A DNA stretch of 64,000 bases from Cyprinodon diabolis (taxonomy: Eukaryota > Chordata > Actinopteri > Cyprinodontiformes > Cyprinodontidae). The position numbers and the translations under genes are program-made. The stretch spans positions 24,635,109 through 24,699,108 of the forward strand of contig CM060072.1 of the NCBI GenBank assembly GCA_030533445.1, in the 5' to 3' direction. The notes under the pieces are model-generated. The model was not told the origin of the DNA. It made no database searches and saw nothing but the letters and a program-made list of their open reading frames with translations. Shown here piece after piece: positions 10,401 to 21,594 of the stretch (the first letter of the stretch is position 1; the number at the start of each line of letters is the position of its first letter).

Positions 10401-11192
10401 AAGTATACTGGAGAGTAACAGCATCATCACACAGCATGTTATTGTAATGGGCGATCTCGCAATCGCTAGTTTGTTGGCTCTGCGCTGCCGTAGCGCAAAG
10501 ATGTCTGCCTCCGCTCCTATGTCATTATAAATAACGAATTCTAAGGCAACGCAAATATTAAGGTTAAGAGGCTGAGCTCGTAGATGATGATAAATAACAT
10601 AGTTATATATAATATATTACATTTCTGACTGTATATCCCTGTAATTATTACACACTGTAGCTTTAAAGAGTTTTGTAATGATACTGCCACCTGTGGCCAA
10701 AGCACAGAACTACAGCACACTTCTGCTCGTTCTCATAGCTCACGCTCTTACTTGACAAGTTTCTTTTTTGTTTTATTTTTACTTTTTTCTCCTTAGGTGG
10801 AGTTGCTATGAGTGTCTGAGCTAAGCTGGTGGCTCCTGAGTGTCCACAAAATCCATATTGAATATAATGCTTCCATTGTTAAGTTGGATTCATTTAACAT
10901 GGATATGCTTGACGTCACATCTGCCAAACACTGTGGGTACCTCAGATTTAAAGTAAATTTAGGAAAATAAGCTACAGGCATATAGATGCATTGGCACTGA
11001 ACTACTGAGGTTTCAGGGTGCTCATCAAATTTTCATAAAAACTTACACAATATCTCTTTAAGCTCTAAAAGTAAACTATAACGTTTGTTCCCAGCAAATG
11101 TTAGGCAATATTGTGTTGCTAATTAGTATGTTGCCTTCTTGCTATATATATATTTTTTTTACCATATTCCATTGAAAAAGAAATGCTGTAAT

Positions 11193-11296
11193 GGATCTTT
11201 CTGTGCTGTTCACACAGCACAGAAAGATCCAAAGAGCAACTTGTTCCAAAAACTTTTTGGAAACTTTTTGGAACAAGTTGCCTTTTGGATCTTTCT
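11193..11296. repeat. Two overlapping hairpins (alternative stem-loops)
   Basis: Hairpin 1 has perfect 17-bp arms 11193-11209 and 11214-11230 with a 4-nt loop. Hairpin 2 has 17-bp perfect inner arms 11236-11252 and 11265-11281, which extend outward to about 32 bp with one or two mismatches, reaching 11221 and about 11296. The motif AGAAAGATCC at 11221-11230 takes part in both, so only one can form at a time. Confidence 0.8.
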
Positions 11297-12235
11297 GATC
11301 ATAAAATATCAGTTGGAAAGGCGTTTCATTTTGATGATATATGGTTTTTGGATTAAAATGCAGTTAATTGTGATTAATTATTAAAGACTCTTTAATTAAC
11401 TTGTCCCACCACTACGCAATAAATGGTTTTAAATACCTCTTAAGATGGGTAATTTATAAATGAATATCTAACCCTGACATCCTGGGTTCTGTTGGACCTT
11501 ACAATGTTTGTGCTTCCCTGGGCAACCATGAGTAGAGGACATTTTTTTAAAATAATGCTATTCACATTCTTTGCCCATTCTACTTTGCAAAATAGCTCAA
11601 GCTTAGTCAGACTGAAGTGGATGTTCCACTGAATTAACACCAAAACAAACAGGCAGCATGGAGAAATTATGACATGTGTTTTTAAATGAAAGCATATTTT
11701 TATTCATCCTTGTGATGAACAAGAGAAATCTGGCAGAAAACCAATCCAAAATCCCAAACAAGTACACTTACATTGAATACTTGTGGTCTGCATTTCAAGA
11801 AACACAATTTTGCCTATATATATAAATGTGTGTTGTTGCTATTTTACTTTATGTCTCTGTACAAGCCTGCACAGTTTAAAGTGTGGAGCAATTGCAATCA
11901 AGTCAGAGAAATGTTTGGGTAAAACTTGTCTGACTCTCAGATTGAGGGCCAGCAGTTATAAGCTTGGAGAATAAACCCTGTGGGGACTCAGACACCAGAT
12001 TTGGCTCGAGGAGAATAGCCTCAAATACCTCATCAACACTCCTCATTACTAAAGTGCCAAATGAGTTCAACACAGGCTAGACCTATTCATTATGTCTTTT
12101 GATGGACGATTGAACTGTAACACACTTATCGTGTAGAGCTGGAAAGGCTTCAGATACTCTCAATAGAGCCTTTTATTAATTGAAGATCAGGACTGTGTAG
12201 CTGTTCATCAGTGTACAGTCAGCCTGAGGGAGAAG
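11297..12235. other. Intergenic, no feature recognised
   Basis: AT-rich sequence; no supported exon or repeat boundary. Confidence 0.4.
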
Positions 12236-12403
12236 ATGAAGACTAAAATGTTTTTAATATGTTTCCTGCTATTGTGCATGATTTCCTGGAAGTACTCCAA
12301 ACGTCAGCTAAAAACAAATCGAGCCACTGCAATTAGTGAGAGGATAAGGGCACAAAAAAATCCCGCTCTTGATAGATTTCGGAAGTATTTTGATGAAGTA
12401 TAA
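12236..12403 (+). CDS. Candidate 55-residue small secreted or membrane-anchored peptide
   Basis: An ATG with A at -3 (GAGAAGATGA) opens a 56-codon frame ending TAA at 12401-12403. Residues 5-17 (MFLICFLLLCMIS) are strongly hydrophobic after a Lys-containing start, as in a signal peptide or single-pass anchor. The rest is charged, with a dibasic KR at residues 22-23 followed by about 32 residues ending RFRKYFDEV, a layout compatible with a processed peptide. There are no Cys residues after the hydrophobic stretch. I do not recognise a family. An AATAAA occurs near 12695. A frame this short can arise by chance; the combined start context and hydrophobic leader are the only support. Confidence 0.3.
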   Translation: MKTKMFLICFLLLCMISWKYSKRQLKTNRATAISERIRAQKNPALDRFRKYFDEV

Positions 12404-13042
12404 ACTCAGGGGTTCTGCTGAGCACCTTTATCAGCCCTGAAAGCAAACACATCTATCAGACTCAATTAAATTAACACACTTTGGCTTTTTTAGAATCAAA
12501 AGACTGCCCGATTGATTTGAATGCTTCAGTTCCTCTTAAGAACCTCATGGATCTGCAATCAGCAACTTCAACTGAGCCTTTTGCATTTATTTGCAAAATC
12601 ATGATTGTCACACATCAAGTAATATAGGTATGTATAGAAGATACATCTTTTCAACATTGTGCATGAGTTTTTATATCTTCCCTTGGATCCTACAAACAAA
12701 TAAATTAGTATAACCCTCAGATTATAAGAAAAAAAGTATTAATTTCCCTAAATTGAACATTTTCTCCTTTTTCTCTCTGGATATGGCCAGCGGGGTAAAG
12801 AACTAGTAAAGAAGGCTTTCAGAGTGGATGATTTATACCCACTGACTGCCTCCAGCTGTTTCATTTGCCCCAGCCAAGACTAAGCATGCATAGCTGAATT
12901 GGCCCACAGGACTTATTCAGACATCCACTAAAGGCCAATTGGTGGGATTTTCAGGATATATGATACATAAAAACATGAAATATGTTTATCCTGCAGGTTT
13001 TCACTTTAAATACCTTGAAATAGATTAGTTGAAACTCAGCAC
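12404..13042. other. Intergenic, possible 3' region of the small ORF
   Basis: Nothing coding seen; contains AATAAA near 12695. Confidence 0.3.
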
Positions 13043-14153
13043 TTAAAGGGATACTTCAGTGTTTTAACCATTCTTACAAATGTTCCAAGTAGTTTTGAGA
13101 ACTTATATTAAGGCCCTCTACCATTTTTATCACATGCACTAGTTTTGGGACCTAGCACTCGGTTGTGCACATTCTTGTGTAAGGGTAGTGTGTCCCGATA
13201 ATTTTGTACCCTTAAACCCTTAAAACAATCCCTTCAGACCGAGGGTGGTCAAGAGCTGACTTGGCTTTCCAGAACTCATTCAGCGGAAAAAAAAAATGCA
13301 TCTGGCTGTGAAAAAAAGAACTGCAAATGTAAATATATTTTTACAATTAACCATGTGTATTTAAAATAAATATGTTGGGATATCTTATTTAGACGTAAAT
13401 ATAGTAATTGAATTCCATACCGTTAAAATATGAATACTGCAAAATATTTGCAACATTTTTTACGGTCACTATAGCAGCATAGATGGTACAACGTTACGCA
13501 TAATTGTAATCGCACTTGTTTACTCCACAGTGCGCACATGCACAGTAACTGTCATGAGGGATGATTTTTCAGGTTTGTGAGTATTATCTCCTAAGTTCGT
13601 GGAACAATCCATATGAAAAAAAAAATGTTGTCCGATGTCTTCTCTGTCAGCAGAATAATTTATCTTCTCATAAAGGTGTCAAAAATTGGAGACAATATTC
13701 CAAAGTATATGTGTGATGCTGGCCTATAGAAAGCTATTTATTACAGCCATACAAACAATATATGATGCCAGTTACTATAAAATAATTACCAAGAACAAAA
13801 TTTGTGAATTTGCTTTTATGAAATTTCCTGACTCCCATAGTGTATTGGACCCTGCCCTTACCAGAAAAAGAAATATAGAGCGTGAATGCAACCTATTGTC
13901 TTAATAAATTATTCCACATACCGTAAACAGATTGATAAGGGCAAAATAGAGGCGGAGCTGTCTTTGAATGTTTCTTATCTGTTGGTTGGCTACAAAGAGA
14001 AAGTTTATCAGCACCCAAGCAATAGGTAAACTAACTGCTTTAGACGGCATTTCCAAACATGTACCAAAACTCAGAACAAAAAACACCAAAATTTATGATT
14101 CAAGTTGTGTTTACGCATGACGTTGGTGAGCATGTCACTGAAGTGTATAGGCA
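13043..14153. mobile_element. Probable degraded DNA element with short inverted ends
   Basis: Left end TTAAAGGGATACTTCAGTG (about 13043) and an inverted ATACACTTCAGTGAC near 14134-14148 could be termini of one 1.1-kb element. No transposase frame survives. The boundaries are approximate. Confidence 0.3.
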
Positions 14154-14289
14154 ATCTATTAGCGCCATCTACTGGGCTGGGATGTCATTTTGCAACTAGT
14201 GGTGTCGCATCTCTTAGGGAGAAAATCTTAACTTGCACTTCCCTCATTGAGTGGACTTCACTGTGGAGGGAACTCACTGGAGTGTTCGC

Positions 14290-14760
14290 AGAGCCAAGTA
14301 AGAGGAATGAGACTGGGCATAAGCCTCTTTCCCACTGAAAGTAGCAGGTTAACGAATGTTTTTCAAGCATGGGTTGACCCACTAACCATCGGCATTTGGC
14401 TCCCGTCCCACTTGCAAAAAAAGCTGGGTCTAACCCTTCGCTAGCAGCTGCATGGCCTCTGTCCCCCCACTGCTGCATGTCTGGGGACACCATCACGCAG
14501 GGTTAGCATCGATGATGCGACTGCCCGAAAGTAAACAATGGAGAGCGATATTGAAGGAAACCAGGGTCTACTTAGTGTGGTTTATTATTTTGTTCTAACA
14601 TCTTTAGGAATCTTTCTTACCAGTGCTTCACAATCTTTATTGACTGTAAGCAGAATTGTTTCAGCTTCTTAGTTCAGGTGCGACTGGCGAAGTGTGTTGA
14701 TTTCCCAATATTGTGGTCAATGTGTCATGTAATTTAGTGGATCCAGTGTACTATTCCCAT
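14290..14760 (+). repeat. Dispersed repeat family R2, copy 1
   Basis: Aligns in order with 52605-53060 on the same strand: GCCTCTTTCCCA, then a CATGGGTYGACCC block, a CCCAC(T)TGGCAAAAAA block, a GACACCATCACC/G block, GTAAACAATGGAGAGC and a TTGTTTCAGCTT.TTAGTTCAG block. The two copies are clearly diverged. Probably a non-autonomous DNA element; the ends were not resolved. Confidence 0.55.
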
Positions 14761-15330
14761 TTACACTAAAAAAGTGGGAAAGGGGGCAGCTGCTCCTAAA
14801 CAGACATGCTGCTTGACACTTGTTGAACCATTACTATAAAACTGATGGGTGAGTTTAGTATTTTTCATCCCATACTGTAAGTATTTGGGGTCACTGGGGG
14901 TAACTATTTTTGGGCCACTTTTGTCTTTTTGGTAAGCAGAGAAAACTGGGAAGCCTGGTTTATGCTTCCGTGAGGTCAAAACCGCCAAATTACATCATGT
15001 CATCTGCATGGCGTCCTCTCAGGCTGATTTTCTTCACTCTGCACTTTGAAAAGTCTTTAAATATACAGACAGCTCATGAAGAATGATGGACAAGCCACAG
15101 CCCCAACTGGTGACAATTTGCAATAATAAACTTCTAGAAACATCATAGCTTAGCCCACAAATATCACCACGATCAAAACACTGTGAAAGACTTTTGGAAA
15201 CAAATAAATGTCCCTCCTGGAGACAATGAGGAGGCATTGAAAATGCTGGAAACAGCTGTTTTTTCTACATCTGTGACAATGTAAGCCTGTGGTCTGTGTC
15301 ATAACCACCCCACTAGAGTCGGCCAGAATG

Positions 15331-15332
<2 letters not shown>

Positions 15333-15361
<29 letters not shown>
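15333..15361. repeat. Homopolymer run of 29 G
   Basis: An uninterrupted G tract within AT-rich sequence. It can form G-quadruplexes and is prone to length error in assembly. Confidence 0.95.
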
Positions 15362-16159
15362 AGCTGCACAAAGTGGCAAACACTGGGTTGATCCAAATAC
15401 CTCAAATTGATTAGGACACTTAAGGAACTGCTTCCCCAGTTTCTATGATAAGTGCTATCCAATAGAGTTGCCAAAAAGAATCGTATAGGAATCAGCTGAT
15501 GTCACTAGCTGCCGCTAGGAACTATGTATAGGGTTGCCCACAAATCCTTTGCTTGATCGACAATATAGTTGAAAAAAATGATGTTCCTTTGTAACATGTA
15601 CAGTATTTGACACATGCATTATGTGTGATACTCATCATTATGTGTTTTTGGTCTTATAATGTGGAGCTTCATCTGTTTTTTGTTATTGTGTTTCATTAGT
15701 TGTGTTTCATTAGTTTATACAGCAATTTATACAGCATCATTTGTGTATGTGTCTGCACAGCAGTCCGCAGTTCATTTCCTACCTTGGATTGTATTTGTAT
15801 TGTTTACCCTGTGAAAGATGAAGGGAATGGAAACAGGAAGTAGGAGCTACAATTTGAGGTATTCAGATCAAGCCAATATGTTCTCCACTTCTCATGTCAT
15901 GTACATGCATCAAGCTTAAAGCGTGACTTATGCTTGACATGTCCACATGTTCTGTGCAGCCAAATTATGTCATTTTAACTTCCATACTGTACCAATCCAT
16001 GTGGCGTATTGAAATTTCGCATTGAAATTTGCCTGGCCACAGTGGCACAGTGGCAAAAGGCTCCAACATCAGAGAAGCCTGCGGGGCAGACGGAGTGCCA
16101 CAGCGAAGGACAGAGGAATGAGGCTGGCCGGTGTCTGTTCTGAAAGTATAATGATGAAT

Positions 16160-16500
16160 CTGTCCTTTTAGGGCTAAATTAAAACGGCTTTTTCAAAAGC
16201 CACCCACAAGCCTCTTGAGAGAATTTCCACGTCTTCCCTTGTCAACATTATTTCCCCCTTCCTCCATTTTTAATAGAAAAACCTTGTTTCCGCTGCCACC
16301 TCCACTGTAGGTTAGACCCACATCTAGTTCCTGATTGGATTTCATGACTTTATTGTAAATTAAAGTCCGGTTTTTTAAATCTTGCAAATTTCGCTTTGCT
16401 TATTTCACAGGTGTGGCGCTGATTTAAATTCCCAGAATTTGCCAAAATAACGCAAATCACCTCATTAAATTTGTCACCTTATTTATTTTTTAGAAGACTA
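16160..16500 (+). repeat. Dispersed repeat family R1, copy 2
   Basis: Diverged copy of 5290-5700 in the same orientation, sharing GTCAACATTATTT, the CACATCTAG block and the ATTGGATTTC block in order. Confidence 0.5.
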
Positions 16501-19500
16501 TTATTAAGGTCCTGGGGGCCTTTATTTCTATTATATAACGTGGACAGACAGAGAAATGGGAAAGACACGCAAAAGGAAGAGGTGAAGAGAGTGCTTTCCC
16601 TTGCAGGTAAGATATGTTAAAATTTAAATAAAAGCTCACTTCCAAGGTTTTGATCTTTTCCCGAAAGTTTGTTTCTTTCCCCTTAAGTCAGCAGCATCAG
16701 TGCAGAGCCATCGGCTGGAGCAGCTTCTCTCTGGGGGAGGGAGAGATGGCTGCAAATATTCAGATCCAAAAGCAAAAAAAAAAAAAAATGGATGAACGCT
16801 TTTTTTTCTTTCTTTTTTTTTGAGAACTTAATGAAGTCTTTTGGGGGGAAGTGCGTCATTTTCAAAATATTGGTTCATGCCTTCAGTGAGAGCTGGATTG
16901 AGCTGTCTGGAGCAAAGTGTGAAAGAAACACAGTGGGTCATTGTCTAGGAGGGAGAAGGGGGGGCAAGGACAGCATGTTGAGAGTTCACAGAGAAGGGAA
17001 GCAAGAATTTTTTGAAGAGCCCACTCAGTGGACTAAATCTGCAGAGGTACAGTGAGTGAGTCATGGGAACCATAGCTATAATTTGACACCTGTTGATCAA
17101 GCAGGCCCTGCAGAAAGACTGCATACAGAGCAGCTGAGAAGAGGATGGCTGTTGCTTGCAGAGATCTGCCTCCAGCACAAACACACTCCACACTCCTGGT
17201 ATTTAGGGGTCTGGACATGCTTTCTGTTAACACCGACATAATTAATAGATTTTATCTACTTCAGTTGGTCTGTGTTTAATTAAAATAGGTTCCCCTCAAT
17301 TTTTTGGAAGCACATGAGACAAACCAGTCATTCTGCATAAAATAAAGATAATAAAAGCTTTACTGAAGTAAAACAAACCAGGAGAAAAAAGCCTTTAAAA
17401 CAAACCAGCTGAGAGAGATTTGAATTATGATGGTGTTCTCGGCTTTATAGGATAAATATCAAACTTTATTAATCCGCAGAGTTTTTAGTTTATGCATTTG
17501 ACATCCAGCTGAGCATTTATTTAATAGTTTTCCTTCTTGCAAAAGAACAGCATGGGGGTGCGTTCAATGTCAAAGACTTTAAAAATCTCATAAAATTCTT
17601 TTATAAATGCACTTTTTATATCACATTTTTGTTGGCTCACTAATCCAATTTCTTGTGCACATATGTCTTTTTATTATCAGCCAGAGTTTTAATAAAAACA
17701 CAACTAACGACTTTCTTAAATGGTAGTTACTGTCGGTGATCCGTTCCTGCTCATTTTATTACACAAACTCTGCAACATGAAGTTGGCTCGATAAGTATAA
17801 ATTAAGATGCACAGCTCTTTATTAGTGTAACAAAGGCTTTGCGGCTGTCTAAGAATCAGGTCTGACATCAATCTTTTAAAGTAATGATGGTTGTTGCGTC
17901 AATGCCATGCAACATTAATCTAAATAAAATTAACCTTTTAGATCACGTTACAAACTTAACGCCAGAAGGACGAATCAGGCTCTTCAGAGTAATTTGTTGC
18001 CCTCAAGAGCCAAGAAAAAGGAATATCATGCCATAAAGTAGAGCCGTCTGTTCGATAAAAGCATACAAAGTGGATTAAACTGAAAAAAAATAGGAGGAAA
18101 GTTATGATACACCAGAGCAGTAATCTTTTTTTTTAAATAATTAATGAAATCAGCTTCTTTTCACACATGAATGTAAACGAAGTCCTTATAAAGATTTGAT
18201 GATGCTGAATTAACCCAATATAAACATTGGTCTGACACCCCTGTTTTTAATAATCCGATTATATAATCTACTTTACATAATACAATAAATTATTAAATAC
18301 TCCGTTTTGTAGTGATATAAACATAATGAAGGCTTCATGAATCTCTGGTTGTTTTTCAATATTTCTCTTTAGTGTTTAATTGTTTTGAACTTTGAACAAG
18401 AGACCATCAACTGTGACTCACATTTTTTAGGGGGGAAAAAAACATTAATAGTTCAGTTCCTTTTGAGAAGCAGTGAGGTAGACAATAACATTTTAACTTC
18501 AGTATGATTTACGGGCATATTCTCTAAACTGCTTATGTGATGAGAAATTCTTGAGGGGATCGCTTTTCATTGCAAACGTGCCAGAGTTTGAAATAACATA
18601 AATTGTCACTGATTAGGACAGAAGGTGTATACATGACAATCAGTTGGCTCATCAAACGAGAGCATTTTCTTATTTTTTGTCAAATAAACATCAAAACCCT
18701 ATTAGCTTCCCTAGTTCACACTGTTTCGGATGCTTTGCCCTGTGCAGAAATATGCTGCTCCCATGCACGGGTATACACTGAACCACTGAGCATAATTGGT
18801 TGAAAAGACACAAAAAGATGACATGAAAAGATTATGGTTTTAAAATCCAAGATTCAGGATTTTTCAGAAATTCCCTGTGGAAAACCATAACTCCTTATCT
18901 GCAGTTTCTCCAAGCTCTACAAGAAAAGAGACCTGATCTTTTTACTGCAGAACTTCTGATTTGGTGGAGCAGATTGTTTTCAGAGCAGCTCAGACTGATC
19001 GATCCTGTCCTGGATTCTGTTTGTGGTGACACTGCGATTCATCTCAAGTCAGAGAATGTTGAGTTGCTGAACATCAGGGTTTAATATTTGTTTTTGGCTA
19101 ATGATTGTTATGTATCACTCCTCAAACAACAACCTTCAGCCAATGCTACAGTTCAATCAAAATATGCTGCCTCCAGATTTAAACACTGCTCTATTTATCT
19201 TATATTTTTGACAATCATATAATTTCCGAATGAAATGCAATAGAAAAATGTCATTTCAACTACGTGATACAAAATATAAAATTCTCATACTAATCTTGCG
19301 GAAATCTCTTGCCTACATGTGTGCCTGGTTAAGGTTGAAATAACATTTGATGTTTTCTCCTCTGTGTATTCTCATTTCTGAAGGCTCTGTGTTATTAGCC
19401 TTCTGGAGAACAGCCAATATTTAATTCTGTGTTTTTTCTCAAAATCCCTGATTGTTTAAAACAAGAAAGAAAAAAAATATCTGTAACATTGTAATTGTAG

Positions 19501-20689
19501 TTTTAGGTTTCAAATTTATTGAGGTTCTTACTAATAACTTCACCCTGGACAAAAAAAAAAGAGTTCAAACAAATCAGAAACAGGTTCAAAGCAAGGACAC
19601 TCAGTCCTTGAGTGTCATTGAGTGTAAAGTGTGTTTTTTTTAGCTTTTGCATTTCGTCTCAATGCAACAAAATTTTTTTTGATTTTTTCCAAGAACACAT
19701 CTTATCCAGATCTGTAGAGCTTCACTTAGTAGAAACCTTGAAGCATCAGTGCTGTTCGATCTTCCCTGCAGCGGCCATTAATCCCAGCTGTGATGAAACA
19801 GCAACTCCTCCTTTAGCTCAGCTATAAACACCATGTTGTTTGAAGCACATATTTCCAATGGGAACAAGAAACAACCATAAACAGTCAAACATTGTTTTTA
19901 ATGGTGTAAAACAAAAGGCAACATTATACAGTTTGATGTAGCTGAGTGACGTAGAAAGTACATTCAAATACATCAACAAGGACCAAAGCAAAATACGATT
20001 GGTGACGGTATGTGAAGTTTTCATGGTATGAGGATAACTCAAATTTTTCTGCTACATAAAAATAGTAACAGTACATAACTAAAAACCCTTTATGGAGTTG
20101 TGTGTTTTCTGAAAGCTAAAATTAACAGCTACTTTATAAAAAAATAACAAAACTCCTTCAATTTTCAAAATACACACAGAGAAAACAGGCAGGAAACAAT
20201 ATACTATAAATATGGTGACAGAACTGCAGGTCATATTTAAAGGTGATAACAAGAAAACCTCACATATACTGTTTACATCCTGAACAAATTTTGCCTTCTT
20301 TAAAATTCAGTCCAAAAAACAATACAAAAATACACTAGCAAGATGTTATCATTACATATAAAGTAAAACAGTCCACAATTTATACAAGTCAGTTATAAAA
20401 CAAGTCTGATTTGTTTTCTATAAACCAGCCTGGCCTCTAGCTCTCTTTTAAAGGGAATCCCAAACATGGGCCTTAACAGACTTTCTCCTTTCTGTATTCC
20501 TTGTGTATTTAAAACATAATTTCTCCTTTACACATTCCCTCATTTTTAACTTTTCAGTTTTGCTTTAAAGTTTCAGATCATTAAACTGATTTTAATATAA
20601 AAGATGGGCAATTAAGTAAAAGCAAAAAAAAAAAAAAAGCTTTCAACAGATGATTTGATTTACTACACAAAAAGAATTAAACCCAAAAA
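16501..20689. other. Intergenic, no supported gene
   Basis: About 4 kb of AT-rich DNA with poly-A/T runs and no exon with convincing coding content. The part near chrdl2 may include its distal 3'UTR on the - strand, which cannot be decided here. Confidence 0.4.
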
Positions 20690-20990
20690 AACAGGAGATG
20701 TCAGGAGAAAAACCACATAGACCCGTGAGGAACCAGTACTGAAGAACCACACAGAGAGAGTATATATGGGAGACAGAACAAAGACTGGGGTAATCAGCTA
20801 ATATAGAGCAGGTGTGGATATAAGTGACTACAAGGGAGCTAGGGGAAAGGAGACAGGCACAAGGGGGCAACAGAGAGTTACTACAGACTGCTTAAATATA
20901 ACACAAAATTGAAAATAAACCAAAGATCAACAAAACAGATTTACTTAGATAACTGAAAAATCAAAACTCATACTCCAAAAGGGGAAAACC
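20690..20990 (-). repeat. Dispersed repeat family R3, copy 1
   Basis: The reverse complement of this segment matches 43610-43925: shared CTTGTG...GTCTCC, a CCCCTAGCTCCC block, CACACCTGCTC, GCTGATTA/GCTAATTAGCC, a TCTTTGTT block and CTCCCAT. No coding content; probably a retroposon tail or SINE-like repeat. Confidence 0.5.
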
Positions 20991-21594
20991 ATAACATTAA
21001 GTGTTATTACCACATTTTCTTGGTTCAGGTGTCTTATGCCCAAATTCTTACTGACTGTAAATTAAAGTAATAACTTACCTAGAAACCGTCTTAAAGATTT
21101 GCTATCATTTGGAAATGGTTACAATAGCATTGACATCCATTATCCACAAACAGAGCAAACATGTATGAGTAATGAACCCTCAACCCAGTTTTCAGTCAAC
21201 CAAAATTACTCCAAGAGTGCAAGGACAAATACGAGGTCACAGAAGAACCTAGTATAAAAAAAAAGATGAGGCTCTTATGAACACACTGAAACATGAAGCA
21301 GAAATGTGTTCATTTCCGCTCTCCCAAAGCAGCAGCTCCGTTTGGATGCATATATAAGAATAGCATCACTACTAACAGCATGAATACCAATGTTTACCCA
21401 TGCATCAATTAACTCTTTAATGCCTCCACATCTTCTACAGCTTCCGCCACTATTTCAGTCTTATCTCTGTTGGAATCAATTTCTTTTTGTTTTTTTCCCC
21501 ACTAGACTTAGAACTTTTCTTCCTTATTTTCACAACTTCGCTGGGAAGTGCTAACTTGCTTGGCCATATTGCTTCTTTATTTACTCCCTGCATA

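Larger units (their letters stand above)
6623..10666. mobile_element. MITE-like element A, outermost layer of a nested insertion
   Basis: Left terminus TTTACAGCTACAGTGTTTAA (6623) and right terminus, read inverted, TTTAAAGCTACAGTGTGTAA (ending about 10666) form inverted repeats. The left arm carries the phrase GCGACATCTAGCGGTCA, common in fish MITEs with this terminus. The two arms (6623-7019 and 10165-10666) are separated by a solo LTR with its own target duplication, which was therefore inserted later. The superfamily is not resolved. Confidence 0.5.

Noticed and set aside
15150..15383. Minus-strand frame with a polyproline run
   Set aside because: The prolines come from translating the G29 homopolymer; no other coding evidence.
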